From positions 37,412,737 to 37,476,736 of the forward strand of contig CM043869.1 in the NCBI GenBank assembly GCA_023846275.1: a stretch of 64,000 nt of DNA. Direction: 5' to 3'. Source of the DNA: Vanilla planifolia (Eukaryota; Streptophyta; Magnoliopsida; Asparagales; Orchidaceae). Below, piece after piece: positions 35,941-49,639 of this stretch. The notes under the pieces are model-generated. The model searched no databases and was not told where the DNA came from. It was given only the letters and a program-made list of their open reading frames with translations. The position numbers and the translations under genes are program-made. Within the stretch, counting starts at the first letter, position 1, and each line of letters opens with the position of its first letter.

Positions 35941-37866
35941 AAAACATAATGATAGAAGTCAAGAATCAGAATGGTTATATAATAGGGGAAGGATGTAAGC
36001 TCATTTGAAGATGAATTATTTGAGATAATATAATATAAGTAATAAAATAATAGTTAAATTTTTTTGTGATGAAATATAAATAAAAATAAAGTTATGAGAT
36101 AATAATATTATAAAAAAAGAAATATATATATAAACAAAAAACTCAAATTAACTAATGCTCACATCTTTTAAAAAAATAATATATAAATAATCATTTAAAA
36201 ATTAGATGAGAGTTTCAAGTGAGATCTTAAAACTGAAATTATCACAACAATCTAATTCTTCACTCAAATCTGATGTAATATAGGTCAATTTTTTAGTCAA
36301 AGTTAAATCAATATAAGTTTGAAGTATATATCTAAAACAAATTAAAAAATAAAAATGTTTTTATAGTTTTATTGTCAGTCAATGTCAAAATAACTTTAAG
36401 AATACAATATTTCATTTTTTTTCACCATTGTTCAAAATATAAAAATAAATAAATTAGTTGTCTCTCTATATTTAAATCATAAATGCAGTATATTATATTA
36501 TCAGTATTGATTAAAGATAGTAAATTGCATGTCCTTTATGCTGTCATGAGATGGATAACCCCGTATATTTGTCTTAATAAAGCTTCTGCATGTTTGCTTT
36601 TAATAATTTAAATTTTAAATTGTTTTATTGTATATAATATGGCTATATAACAGTTTAAAATAACAAAATAAATGTTGTCGATCAACCACTGGTGTTCATA
36701 ACTTGCTTTATAATATTTCATCTGTATCGTTGATGATAATGTCAAATATATATTTTTAATAAATAGTCGTAAAAGGTATATAATTATTTTTTTAAAGTCG
36801 GACAATCTAAGAAATTATTGTAGGCCTGAGAACCGTTTAACAACTAATTGCAAAAAATAAATAAATTAATCTTTTATTTCTGTAAATAATTTAGTGTGTA
36901 AATATGATTAATGCTAGTTTTTTTTTTTTTTGGAAAATTACAAATGCTTTTGCAATAACTCTGTGTGCACCATACAAAATATACTACATAATGCAAGATG
37001 TTAATAGGATATTTTCTTAATCTCTAAACTTTAGAAAGATAATGAAACAATCCATATTTTTATAATATATAAAATATGATAAATTATAGAATTAAATTAA
37101 AAGAATTGTGATTTGTTTTAAAGTGATGGAGTTAAATTAACAAAATGTAATGTTTATATATTAAAATATTAAAATATTAATATAATTTTAAAAAAAATGT
37201 GATATAGTTTTAAACTTAGTCAAAATCATATTTGAATCTATCAGATGGAAAGAGCTATTAAAAAAATAAAAAATGACTGAATTTATAATTTTTAGAATAT
37301 TAAATAATTAATTATAAATTTTTAACAAAGAGGGGATATAAATATAGTTTTTAAAATTAGTTGAAAGTAGAATTACAATTTCATAAATTTCAAAACCACC
37401 CGGTTAGGCATAATTAAAATTCCAACTAATAGATATTCCAATCAGCTATACGTAGGTTGATATATGTAAATATTTTGATAGTATTATATATATATAATCA
37501 ATTGTTGTAATAATTCTCACTTAAACTAACTTTTGAATTGACTTAAGAATAAATAAATATTAATTTGTAATAGTATTAATCCACTAAACCTTTTATGAAG
37601 TATGGGAGCACGATGAGAGGTGAATTGTGTAAATTCAAATATTCAAGCTGACTCAAATAATTCAAATTTCTATATAATAAAAGACTTCATTATTTTTAAT
37701 CTATTAGCTATTATAATATTTGCTTTTTTAGAAAATATTATTAGACATATAAAAACTTGTGTTGTAATATAAGCAAAGTAAAAGATACAATAATTTTCAA
37801 GTTGTTTGATCCAAACTTAGATTACATTCACCTCTGATAAAAAAATTATGCAATCTACTTAAAACA

Positions 37867-38073
37867 CTTAATAAAATGCTATAACAAATACTTAATAAAA
37901 CTTATAGTATTGGTTTAATAAAAATTTACAATACTAGCTTAATAAAAGCATAAAACATTGATTTAATAAAAATATATAACTAGCTTAATAAAAGCTAACA
38001 TATCTACTTAATAAAACCTATAATTAGTTTAATAAAATTTAACATATCAGCTTAATAAAAGCTAATAAAAGAA
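37867..38073. repeat. Degenerate 23-bp tandem repeat, 9 copies
   Basis: The core [CT]TTAATAAAA recurs at 37867, 37891, 37914, 37938, 37962, 37984, 38007, 38028 and 38051, i.e. spacing 21-24 bases. Several units extend to AGCTTAATAAAAGCTAACAT. The core repeats the AATAAA word many times on the + strand. Confidence 0.85.
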
Positions 38074-38429
38074 ACAAATAAAAATTCTAACAATAGAATA
38101 AATAAATCAAGTAAAAACTTAATATAATAGTTCATATAACCAATTAATACTTAAGTAAGAGACACACAACTTGAATCAATACAAATTATGTAATGAAACA
38201 CAATGCTCGTATAAGAGAAAATATAATAGATGTAACAATGTGATACTCAGCACAAAGGTGAATATAAAGGCCAAAATGAGTATTCCAAGCTAAATGTTCT
38301 GTTCTTTTTTGTCATATTTGGATTACCTTTATATACTCATAAAAATACTCTTAAATGACTCTAAAACTCTCTCAAATATTAAAAACTACTAAAACTAGTA
38401 ATTACTTACATCCCAAATTGATATATAAT

Positions 38430-39300
38430 ATAATCCAATATATTGTACAAATATGATATACCACTAACAACATTATCCAACCAATCACTAAGGTTTGGTT
38501 AGTTCATTTTTTTCTATGCAAATGTATCGTATTGTTATGATGAGGGTATCATACAATATGACTAAAATAAAACTATATAAGTCTAAATATTTAGTTCTCT
38601 AGAAAATGTTGAATAATGCTTGATCATACATTATAATAGGTAATATGATAAGCTCTTTTATATTAATCATAAGGTGTCATATTAGCATAATAATATATCA
38701 TATTATTATAATACAAACCAATGTATGATCAAGGGGCTTAGGCTCTCAAGTGAAAATGTATCGTATAAATATGAAAGTAAAATCAAATCATAAAATCAAA
38801 ATCATCATGCTCACAACCTAAGTTTTAAACTCTTATTAAAAAGATAAATGTATTTTACCAGTACGATAAATATCGTCGCACTGCATAAAGATCATCAGCC
38901 TCTTATATCTTTTAGGATAATAGGTATCATACTTGTATGATATGAAGACTCTAATTATATAATAATATAAAAAATCTTGATTTCTCTTATCGCTCAATCT
39001 GATCCCTTATCTGATCCTCTTAATAAATACATTATATTAGTATAAAATGTAATATCATATTATACAAAAAATAAGAATATTAAACCTTAAATCAAGCCTC
39101 TTAGAAAAATGATTTATGTACTATATGATGGGTATATCTTACTTATATAAAATGTGTAAAGAAATCATATTAATTAGGATAACCCTCAATCAATGCTTTA
39201 TCTAATCCAAATATCAACTAATTGTATATTATGATGGGTTAGTTATATGTGTATAATTAGTTTAGTTAAAATAAGCCTCACTCAATTTAATCTTTTTTTA
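38430..39300. repeat. Palindrome-rich degenerate repeat tract, copy 1
   Basis: Many imperfect inverted words built on ATCATA...TATGAT recur every ~60-110 bases, for example GGTATCATACTTGTATGATA near 38930. A similar tract occurs at 62960-63550. Units are too diverged for a firm monomer length. Confidence 0.45.
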
Positions 39301-39982
39301 AATCCAACTTGATTTAGCATTATATATGATGTAACTTACTATAAATATAATGTTGTAAGTCAAATAATATATATAAAATAAGATGAACTATATGGCTTAA
39401 GTAAATCATAAGTTTCTAAAGTAAATTATTATAGATTTTTATATTCTAATTACCAAAATAAAAAGACTCAATAGAGATATTTTCTCGTGTTGTTTGAGCT
39501 TATGTTTCTCCCAGTGCCAGTTAAAGTCAACACCCAAATACTTTCGTTAAGCATCTTAACTCATATGATCAAGCTCTTCACATGATTAACCAATTGCTTT
39601 TTGAAATGCATAATATAAAATCAATACTTAGGAAAAGTGTTAATATTAAGGCCATTAGTTTGGATTTTAAATGCTCAAGAGCCTGTCAGATATGCTCTAA
39701 TACTTTTGGACTATTAATGTATTTATTCTTCATGTGAAGAGTCAAGATGGAGTATAAAATTATATTTCACACTAAACACTTATGCCAAAAATACAAAAAA
39801 GGAGACAAAAAAAAGGCCAAATGGGCCCATTTTTGTTGACATCTTCGCCCCTTGTTGCCTTCACTAGTCACTGCTAGCCTGTCATGACCCAATGGCTTAC
39901 TCGAGCCATGTTTAGTGAAATAGAATGACAAATGGATCTTTAAAGTATGTTTTAGATGGCTAGTATGCAGGACACATAAATG

Positions 39983-40278
39983 CACCTGGATCCATCGATA
40001 TCTCCCTAACTGACCTAATCCATGACAAATTGACCCAAATCTAACCTTCAACACCACTAATGTCCTGGCAACCCACCTACTTATTTCGTGACATGCCAAC
40101 CTAGCTCTTATCCTTGAAATCACTAACATTTTATTGACCCATCGGCCCATTTTGAGACATAATAACTCAGATCTGAACCATGATACTGTCGACATTGCAC
40201 TGACCTATTGACTCGATCTACAACACATAACCCAGATCTGACTCACGAATCCAAGTCATGTCAACCCGATCGATGATG
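39983..40278. repeat. Degenerate 65-66-bp tandem repeat, about 4.5 copies
   Basis: Units start at about 39983, 40033, 40098, 40164 and 40229 with ACCCAGATCTGA-like heads and GACCCATnG...ACAT tails. The block is GC-richer than its surroundings. Because 66 is a multiple of three, the minus strand shows an open frame with 22-residue near-repeats (39767-40195); I read this as a consequence of the array. Confidence 0.8.
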
Positions 40279-41248
40279 AATTAAAAACATAGATTTTTAG
40301 AAAGTTGTTTGGTAATAACTTTAACTATAAAACTTTTGGACTAAAGTAGCAACTTCTTAAAAAGCTATTTAGTAATAACTTTGATCACATCTTTTGCAAA
40401 AACTTTTTCTATCTTTCATTTCCTTCATTACTCTTCTCAAATCAATTTTCTTAAGTGTTTTAGACCAACTTTACATGTAAGTTACTATGTTATTCTAAGT
40501 TTTTGCAAGGCTTAGTAAAGTCATTTAGTGCTTTTAATCTATGCTTGTATGACCTTTATTTTATTCTTTTTTCTTACTATATTGGTTTAGCAATTTGATA
40601 TCACATCTCTATGTCATTATAGAGGTTATGGGCTTAGAATATTAAGTGGCTTCTATGTGGATTTGAGTCCTTTCATGACTAAGCTTGTGCTGGAAGTGAA
40701 TCTCTTACATGTCTTTTTGAGTTTCTTGTGGTTATCTTCTATATTTTTTTTCTTCCTAATGTGTGCAGTTAATCTCTAAGCTACTTATAACATAGCACCA
40801 CTTATCTGACATCAATTAGTAAATAAGCTAGTATGATGACCAAAGAGTAAAATAAAATTGATATTAGTTATCACCTTAAGAAAGTATTTAAGTGCATGAT
40901 TAGTTCCTTCCCAAATATTTTTTGAATTCCTCCTCTTGAGTGAGTTTACTAGAGGCTGGGGTAAAGTGCTGTACATGGTGACTACTAAGAATTTGAGTGA
41001 AGTTTTGTAGAATGTCGCCTACATCATAGAAGGGTGTTATGGTTTTAAGAATTCTTATCATCATGTTTTCTATAGAAGCTTTGATTAAGAGGGTGTTCCA
41101 ACTTGCAAGTATGACATTGTCGATGAGGTATCGCCTTTATCTTCTTAATTTGAATTGTTGTTTCTATGTGATTTTGCTACTAGTTGCTATGAGGAAAAAA
41201 GAATGAGAGAGATGTGGTGGACTTGAAGTTGTATGGTTGTACAAGAGG

Positions 41249-43025
41249 TGTTGTACCTTTTGATGTGATGATAAAAAACCAAAGTTAGGTGTTTATTAAT
41301 GCCTTGTTATGCTTAGTGTTGTTTCAGTTAAATCTCAAGAAGTATTCCGATAGTCTAGGTTGGAGCAAGAATTGTAGCATAAATGGTGAATATAATTTGA
41401 TGGCTTAACTTGTTAATTTTGGAGTCAAAGACAAAGGTCTTTATAGAGTGGCAAATCTATAAAGAATTATATTTTTAAATCTTTATGATTAGCATGTTAA
41501 ATCTTTAAATTTTTTATAATTATGATATATATAGTTATCATCTTTCATCTATTTGTGAATTTGTTTAAAGTTGTATTTTCTTTAAAGTCATTTGAATTTT
41601 TGAAATCTTATAAATATTCAAATATTTTTTTATAAAAATATTATTATTATAAAAACAAAAAAAAATTCTTAAGCACCTAACCCCACTATTGAGCCCGAAG
41701 GGCTTGGGTCAAGTGGCCCATAGTACCAAGCACGGGACTTGGGGGCTAGGCCAGGAGCCTGAACAAAGTCAAGACGGGTCAAGCCTGAGTATCAGTCTAA
41801 GTCACAGGTCCTGTAACATTTTTTGGGTTAATCGGTTCAGGGCATTACTCCTGAATAAGCTTAGGCAAAATGAATCAAGGAGGACTCGTTCATTAGTCTA
41901 TGTACTGGCAACCTAGGTCATGACTTCTCGAGAACCCTTATGGGGTAGCCAAGCATATTAAGCTAAATATAATATGCAGTTGAAGTATTATATGCATAAA
42001 ACACTTTTTTTTGCAATGTAGGACTATTTGAGTTGCTTTCCAAACTTGGTTTTTTGTATTGCCTGATGACGTGTTTTTTGCGATGAAATAGTCTGGATGA
42101 TGTCCATATTTGTGAACAGTTCACTTGCATCTAGCCATTCATCCAGGATTTGTTTGAGCGACTAGATGACTCTTTGCATTTGTTAACATTGTTCAAGTCT
42201 ATCATCACTATCTATCTTGCTTTCAAATTGAATACTCAAGATCTTATCTTACTATGATTAGATTTAAACTCTTTATCATTTAATCAATTCAGATGGTTAC
42301 TACTCTATGTACTTAACCAAATGGTAGTTGTATCGTCTTCTCCATTAGTAATGACTATTTTTTTGAAAAGTTGATCCTAATCATTGAGAGAGTTATTTTT
42401 GGAGTTTTTTTATTTCAACTATAAATAGAATTTATTTACTCACTATTTTAAGTAATTGAATCTACTTGAAAAAATTTCATATAAGTGTAAGTGAAGTTCA
42501 AACCATAAGCAACAAGTTTATGCACAATTACGAGAGCTGTAGAATTTCATTAGTCTCTATTTCTCTTACTTCTATTCATAATCATTTCTACATTTCTTGG
42601 TAATATATAAATTATTCATTAGTATTGTCATTCTTGTTTAAAGGATTAAAGATGTAGGATTTTTGTAAACAAAAATTATAAAATTTTGAATTTTTTTGTA
42701 TAACTAGAATTTCTCTGATTGTGATGTCTTATTGCATCACTGGTATGTATTTTGTTTACCTCTATTGACTTTAACAAAAAGGAGTGGTTAGTGGAAGCTC
42801 GATTGGAGATCGGAGATGGATGTAGGCATAGGTTTTGGCTGAACTACTTAAATTTTTTTTTTGTATTTTCTTTATTATTGAGTAATTTTATTTTTTTATA
42901 ATATTTATAAAAGAATATTTTATTTTATGCTCATTTTTTTTTCTAATTTTTGGAATAAAAAATTTTATTAAATGTATAATTTAGTAATCTCTTCTTGTTC
43001 ATTTTACTTCACGCATTTTATATCA
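41249..43025 (+). repeat. 5' LTR of the copia fossil
   Basis: It begins TGTTGTACC and ends ATCA just before a primer-site-like AATGTCAGAACGAG. A CTATAAATAG promoter motif lies near 42420. It aligns along its whole length with 47825-49639. Confidence 0.85.
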
Positions 43026-46000
43026 AATAATGTCAGAACGAGATTTTTGTCAGAAAAAAGAAATTTTTAAGACGAGATCCTCATGACTCTTCCTTTGTTG
43101 AGGACAAGGTGATCTTATTCAAAGGAGTTTCATCACATCGACCACCTTTGTTTAAAAGTAAGTTTTATCTTTATTAGAAAATTTGTATATATTTATTTTT
43201 AGAATATGTTAACTTAATAATTTGAAATGTTGAAAATATGCTTGAGATTTTGACTAAGATTGTTGATGAAAAAAAGTAAAAAACTTTTGAACTCACTCCT
43301 AAAGAAAAACATAGATTATAAATTAATTCATGGGTTATGAATATTTTGTGTTATAATTTAGGTTCCTCTAAATATAATTAGATCATAAACTTGAAAATAA
43401 TACATAAGATTTGGTCTAAACTTGAAGTTACCTTTGATGGTACTTCTCAAGTTAAAAAGACTAAAATCAACTTGCTTATTCATGAGTAGGAATTATGTTG
43501 AGTGAATATGGATGATAGTATTAAAACTATGTTTATGAGATTTATAAATATTATTAATTATTTAACCAATCTTGGCAATTAGTTTTCTACTGGTGAATAA
43601 GTGAGAAAGATTATACGAGTTCTTTCTCAATAATATAATTAGTTGGTGACGACATTTAAAGTAGTAAAATATATTTTAGCTATATCATTTGATAAATTAT
43701 TGGGTGAGCTTTTAATGAATAAAATTGAGTTTATAAGGAGAAAGAATGAAGAACTTGTGATTGAAAAAGAAAAAAAGAATAATAGTATTACTAATTTTTT
43801 TACAAACTTAGATTTTTTAATCTCAAGTGAGACAGCTCTTATCTCAAAAAATTTATCAAGATTATATAAATAAATAAATACAAATAATTTTTTTGAAAAT
43901 AATAAGAAATAAAAGAGAAAGATGATCTCTCTTGAAGAAATAATTTATTATGAATATAAACTTCTTAGATATACAAGATCAAATTATCCTAACTACAAAG
44001 AGAGAATAAAAAAATTTCAAAAATAAAAGAAGAAAAAGAAAGCTATGAAGATATATTGAGATGATTTAGATAGTTCTTCCTCTAATGATGAAGATAAGAA
44101 GAAAAGTTTGATTTATCTTATAGCCAAGGATAATATTCCAATTACAAAATCAGAAGATGAGGTATGTTCTTTTTCCTCCTTTTCATCATCTCCTTTTATT
44201 ATTAATTATAAAGAACAATATATTAGTATTTATATAAATCATAAAAAAAATAGCTTCTAAATATCTTAAATTAAAATAAGAGTATGAAAACTATTTATGT
44301 TTGTTAAATATTTGAATGAGTTAAATGCTATTTATTTACATGAGATTAAGGTTGAAAGAGATGAAAAAGTTTCTATTATTATCAAAAATACATGCTTAGT
44401 TAAATAGCTAAATGATAATTATAAGAATTCATTTGGGTATGTTAAAAATACTACATATTATTTTACTCCAAATATAATTTGTAATTATTACATAGGAATT
44501 AAACACATTTATACTTATTATAAATTTATAAACATTATTGACAATAAGTCTTCTAGATTTGTATAGATTAAAAATGATAGTTTAATGAATAATCAAGTTA
44601 AGACATGTAGACCTAAAAAGATTTAAGTCCTAAAAACTAATACTTGATTCACTTTATAGGCATGCATTCCTTCAAAGACCAGAAGAGATATATGATACTT
44701 GGATAATGGATGCTTAAGACACATGACTAGAAATGCATCTTTATTTATCTACTTGAAGTCTTATGATTATGATAAAATTACTTTTAGTAACAACTCCAAG
44801 AAGAAAGTTATTAGAATTAAAATCGTGGGCAAGTCACAAACTTTTATAAGAAAGGTCATTGTATAAGACTTAAGATACAATCTTCTCAATAGTAATCAAT
44901 AATGTGATTCAAATTTTAATATTTTACTTAATAAAAATAGGGTTCAACTTATCTTTAAAAGTAAAAAAAAATAATACATATATTTTATTTTTGTACATTG
45001 TTAAAGACAATGATTTAGAATACCTCATGACACATGATAATAATTTTATATTATCATAAGAGATTTTGTCTTTTAGAAAAATATTTTTTTGTAAAGTTTT
45101 TAAAGTTTAATCTAGTTAGATTTTTGCCAAATTTTATTTGATCAAATGATAAACTATGTGGTTCAGGTTAATTTAGAAAATAAATAAAAGAGAGTTTTAA
45201 ACCATTTAAGAATGTTACAATTAGGAAATCATTAAAACTTATTCATTTAGACATATTTAGTCTTATTCATCTAAAAACTATTGGTATAAACAAATATGGG
45301 TTGATAGTTGTAGATGACTATGCTTGGTTTATATTGATTATTTTTGTTAGAAATAAAAGTAAAGTATTTGAAAAATTTATAAGATTGATTATTATGATTG
45401 AAAAAAAACATGAAGTTTAGTTAGTCTCTATTTTGAGTGATAATAGAGAAAAAAATTAAGAATGAGTTATTTGATGATTTTTGTGACAAAAATAAAGTGA
45501 AATATATATTTTCTTCACCTAGAAGCCCTTAACAAAATGGTGTAGTTGAGAGAAAGAATAGAACCATACTAGATATCGTAAAGTGTATGCTTAATGAGTA
45601 TGGTGTCTCCAAATATTTTTGGGCTAAGGAAGTCAATATTATCCATTATATATTTAATAGAATAACATGTTTATCTTTATTGAACATTTTTATTACTTTA
45701 TGATAAGAAGCCCAAAGTGTCATTTTTATGTGTTTAGATGCAAATATTTTATTTTAAATAATAGAAAAAAAGAATTTAGATAAATTTGATACTAAGTTTG
45801 ATGAAATTTTTTTTTAGGATACTCATCTACTAGTAGAGCATTTAAGATATACAATAAGATATCACTAATTATGAAAGAAGTAATTCATATCAAATTTGAT
45901 AAATCTCTTATTAAAACATCTAATAGTCATCATCAAGATGAATTAAAAGATTTAAATCTTAAAAAAGAAAACTTAAAAGATATAATTGAGGATAATAAAT

Positions 46001-47824
46001 TAATAAAAGAAAAAAATTAGATTGAGAAATAATTGAGATATTCTAAGAATCATCTTAGTGAGTTGATCATAGGAGACATAAAAGAAAAAGTTAAGATTAA
46101 AAACTCTTTTAAACATGTAGCTTTTGTATCTAATTTTCAACCAAGTTTTATAAAAAATGCTTTTAAAGATGAGTAATAAATTATTATAATGAATGAAGAA
46201 TTAATATAATTTAAAAGAAATTAAGTTTGAGATCTTATACCTAGGCTAAGTGATAAAATAATCATTGGCATAAGATAGGTGTTTAAAAATAAGTTAGATA
46301 AAAATGATGAAGTTATAAAGAGTAAAGCTAGATTAGTAGCCAAAGTTTATTGTCAAGTTAAAGGAGTAGATGTGGATGAGACATTTGCTTCTATAACTAG
46401 ATTTGAAGTAATTAAGATTTTACTTATACATATCATAAAGATTTTGATTATACCAAATAGATGTTAGGAGCATATTTTTGAATGGATATATGAATAAAAA
46501 AATTTATGTAAAGCCCAAGATTTGAGATATATGATAAAATATTTTATGTATGCAAATTTAAGAAAGTACTCTATGATTTAAAACAAGCTCTAAGAGCTTG
46601 GTATGAAGGATAGTGTAGTTTTTTATATCAAATAGTTTTTATAAAGACAAAATAGATAATATTTTATTTATTTAATATTTATTAGAAGTCAGTTAATATG
46701 TCAAGTTTATACAGATAATATAATTTTTAGAGCATCTAATAAAAAATGTTTATAAAGTTTTTTAATTTAATAAAAAATGAGTTTGAAATGAGTATGATGA
46801 GAGAGTTAATATTCTTCTTAGGACTTCAAGTCAAACAAATAAATGAAGAAATATTATTTCTCAAATTAAGTATTTTATAGGGTTGTTAAAAAAATTTGAT
46901 TATGAGAACATGAAACATAAAAAACTGCCATTAATATAATAATTATCATAGATAAAGATAAAACTAAAAAAATTATTGACATAAAATTTTACAGAGAAAT
47001 GATTGAATCATTATTATATCTTACTACAAGTAGGTTGGATATTGTATTTAGTGTAGGTATGTATATGAGGTTTTAGGCTAGTCTTAAAGAATCACACTTA
47101 CAAGTAATCAAGTATATCTTTAAATATCTTATTAGAACTAAGACTCCATGCTTATAGTGTCTTAGATGTGAGTCTGAATTTGATTTAATAGCCTACACAA
47201 ATATTGATTTTACTAGTAGCAAGACTGACAGAAAGAGTATCTCTAGTATGTGTCAATTGATTAATAGTTTACTAATTTCTTGAGCTAACAAAAAACAAAA
47301 TTATATGGTAGTATCAATAATAAAGGCAAGTACATTACTACAAGTAGTTATGTTGCTCATGTTCTATGAATTAAATAAGTTTTAGATTATGACTTAGAAA
47401 ATTTACATAAATTTTAATTTTTTGTGATAATTGAAATATAATTTTTTAGCTAAAGATCCTATTCAGTACTCAAGAATAAAACATATAGAATTAAGATATC
47501 ACTTTATTAGAGAGCACACGTAAAAAATAATAATTTAGTTGTCATTTATTTCATCTTCTTTCTAATTAACTGATATTTTTACTAAGCTATTAACTATCAA
47601 AGTCTTTAATAAATTTAGATTAAGCTTAGGTGTCATTAACCTATTTAAATGATTACAAAAGGGAGAGAACTTAGTACCAAAATATAGGATGAGAGTAAGT
47701 TAGAATTTAGGAGTATAGGCTATCAAGTAAGGTATGCTAAAATATTAAATATTAAATTATTTGATTTATTTAATAATATTATATTTTCTTTTAGCATTGG
47801 TTTTGTAATCCTTAAGAGGGAGAT

Positions 47825-49639
47825 TATTATACACTTTGATATGATAATCACAAAATTAAGACTAAGTATTTATTAATATCTTGTTGAACTTAATATTATT
47901 TTAGTTAAATATCAAAAAATATTTTAATAAGTTGGGTTTGTTGGAGAAAAGACTATAACATGCATAATGAATGTAATTTGATGACTCAACTTTTTGATTT
48001 TGAAGTCAAGAACAATGATCTTATTGAAGTGGCTAATCTATAAATAGCTATATTTTAAAATCTTTATGAATAACATGTTAATCTTTAAATTTTTTATAAT
48101 TATGACACATAAGATTATCATCTTTTATGTATATGTGAATTTATTTTAAGTTATATTTTTCTTAAAGTCATTTGAGTTTTTAAAATTTTATAAATATTTA
48201 AATATTTTTTTATAAAAATATTATTATTATAAAAATAAAAAAATTATTTTATCTAAGCACCTAACCCTACCTCTAAGCCCAAAAGGCTCTGGTTAAGCGG
48301 GTCATAGTATTAGGCATGAGCCTTGGGGAGTCGTAGGCCAAGAGCCTGACTGAAATCGAAACAGGTCAAGCCCGAGTATCAGTCTAAGCCATGGGTCCTG
48401 TATCAATTTTTGGGTCAAATGGTTCAAGGCATTACTCCTGAATCGACTTAGGTAAAATGAATTAGAGCAGACTCGTTAATTAATTTATGTAAATCAGGTT
48501 AGATCAGACCTGTAAATACACGCTGACAACTTGGGTCATGACTTCTTGAGAATACTAAAGAAGTAGCCAACCCCATTATGTTGAATATAATGTGTAGTGA
48601 AAGTATTATGTGTACAAAATACTTAGTTTATTATGTATTGTAAGACTATTGAACTGCTTTCCAAACTTTGTTTTTTGGCATCACATGATCATGCATTTTT
48701 TGCGATTGAACAGTTCAGATGATGCTTGTATTTGTGAATAGTTCACTTGCATATAGTCGTTCATCTGAGATAGTTGATCAAACGACTGGCTTTCATAAAT
48801 AGTATTCATGTCTATCATCATCGTCTATCTGACTTTCAAATTGAATGCTTGAGATATTATCTTGTTATAATTAGATTTGGACCCTTTATCATTTAATCTG
48901 ATCCAACAGTTACTATTCTGTGTACTTAATTGGATGGTAGTTGTACCATCTTCTCCATTAGTAATGACTAGCTTTATAAAAAGTTGATTCTAATCATTGG
49001 GGGAGTTATTTTTGGACTTTTTTATTTCAACTATAAATAGAGTTCATTTACTCATTATTTTAATTAATTGAATTAACTTTAAAAATTTCATACGAGTCTA
49101 CGTAAAGTTCAAATCGTAAGCAACAAATTTCTGCTCAATTACAGGAGCTATGAATTTTCATAGGTCTCTATTTCTCCTATTTTTGTTCATAATCATTTCT
49201 ATATTTTTTGGTAACATCTAATTCATTTATTAGTAATGTCACTCTTATTTAATGAATTAAATGTGTAGAGATTTTTGTAAAAAAAAATTATAAATATTTC
49301 AAATTTTTTTATATAACTAGAATTTCTTTGATTTAGGTTTCTCATTGTATCACTTGTATATATTTTGTTTACCTCTATCGACTTTAACAAAAAGGAGTGG
49401 TTAGTGGAAGCCCAATCGAGGATCGAAGGTGGATGTAGGCACAAGTTTTGGTTGAACCACTTACAAATCTTTTATGTATTTTTTTAATATTGAGTAATTT
49501 TATTTTGTTGATAATATTTATAAAATAAAATTATATTTTAAGCTCAATAATTTTTTTTAATTTTGAGAATAAAAAAATTTGTTAAATGCATAATTCACCC
49601 ATTTTCTCTTGTTCATTTTGCCTCACACGTTTTACATCA
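47825..49639 (+). repeat. 3' LTR of the copia fossil
   Basis: It is preceded by a purine tract (AAGAGGGAGA) and carries the matching CTATAAATAG motif near 49032. It is about 40 bases longer than the 5' copy, from small indels accumulated since insertion. Confidence 0.85.

Larger units (their letters stand above)
33414..41248. other. Gene desert with decayed repeats
   Basis: Nearly 8 kb of AT-rich DNA without a recognisable gene. It contains a GAT/GGT-rich tract (35450-35940), a 23-bp-period array (37867-38073), a palindrome-rich tract (38430-39300) and a 66-bp-period array (39983-40278). The last two may belong to one decayed element whose coding part is gone. Confidence 0.65.
41249..49639 (+). 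mobile_element. Ty1/copia LTR retrotransposon, nearly full length, broken
   Basis: The element has 5' LTR 41249-43025, internal region, and 3' LTR 47825-49639, about 8.4 kb in all. The order protease, integrase, reverse transcriptase, RNase H defines copia. Visible parts: gag near 43.3-43.6 kb, zinc-knuckle remnant near 43.9-44.0, protease-like stretch near 44.7, integrase with NGVVERKNRT near 45.5, reverse transcriptase around 46.3-46.5 (KSKARLVAK), and RNase H about 47.1-47.6. A degenerate primer site follows the 5' LTR, and a purine tract (AAGAGGGAGA) precedes the 3' LTR. The flanking 5-mers AGAGG and AGGGG fit a decayed target duplication. It has many breaks (tens). The LTRs look roughly 85-90% alike by eye, which suggests several million years. 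The long LTRs recall the Angela/SIRE lineages, but lineage is unproven. Confidence 0.92.

Noticed and set aside
39767-40195. 142-residue minus-strand frame as a gene
   Set aside because: It is explained by a 66-bp tandem repeat whose period is a multiple of three; no start context, promoter or family match.
46279-46467. 62-residue frame with KSKARLVAK
   Set aside because: It is a piece of the copia fossil's reverse transcriptase, not a host gene.
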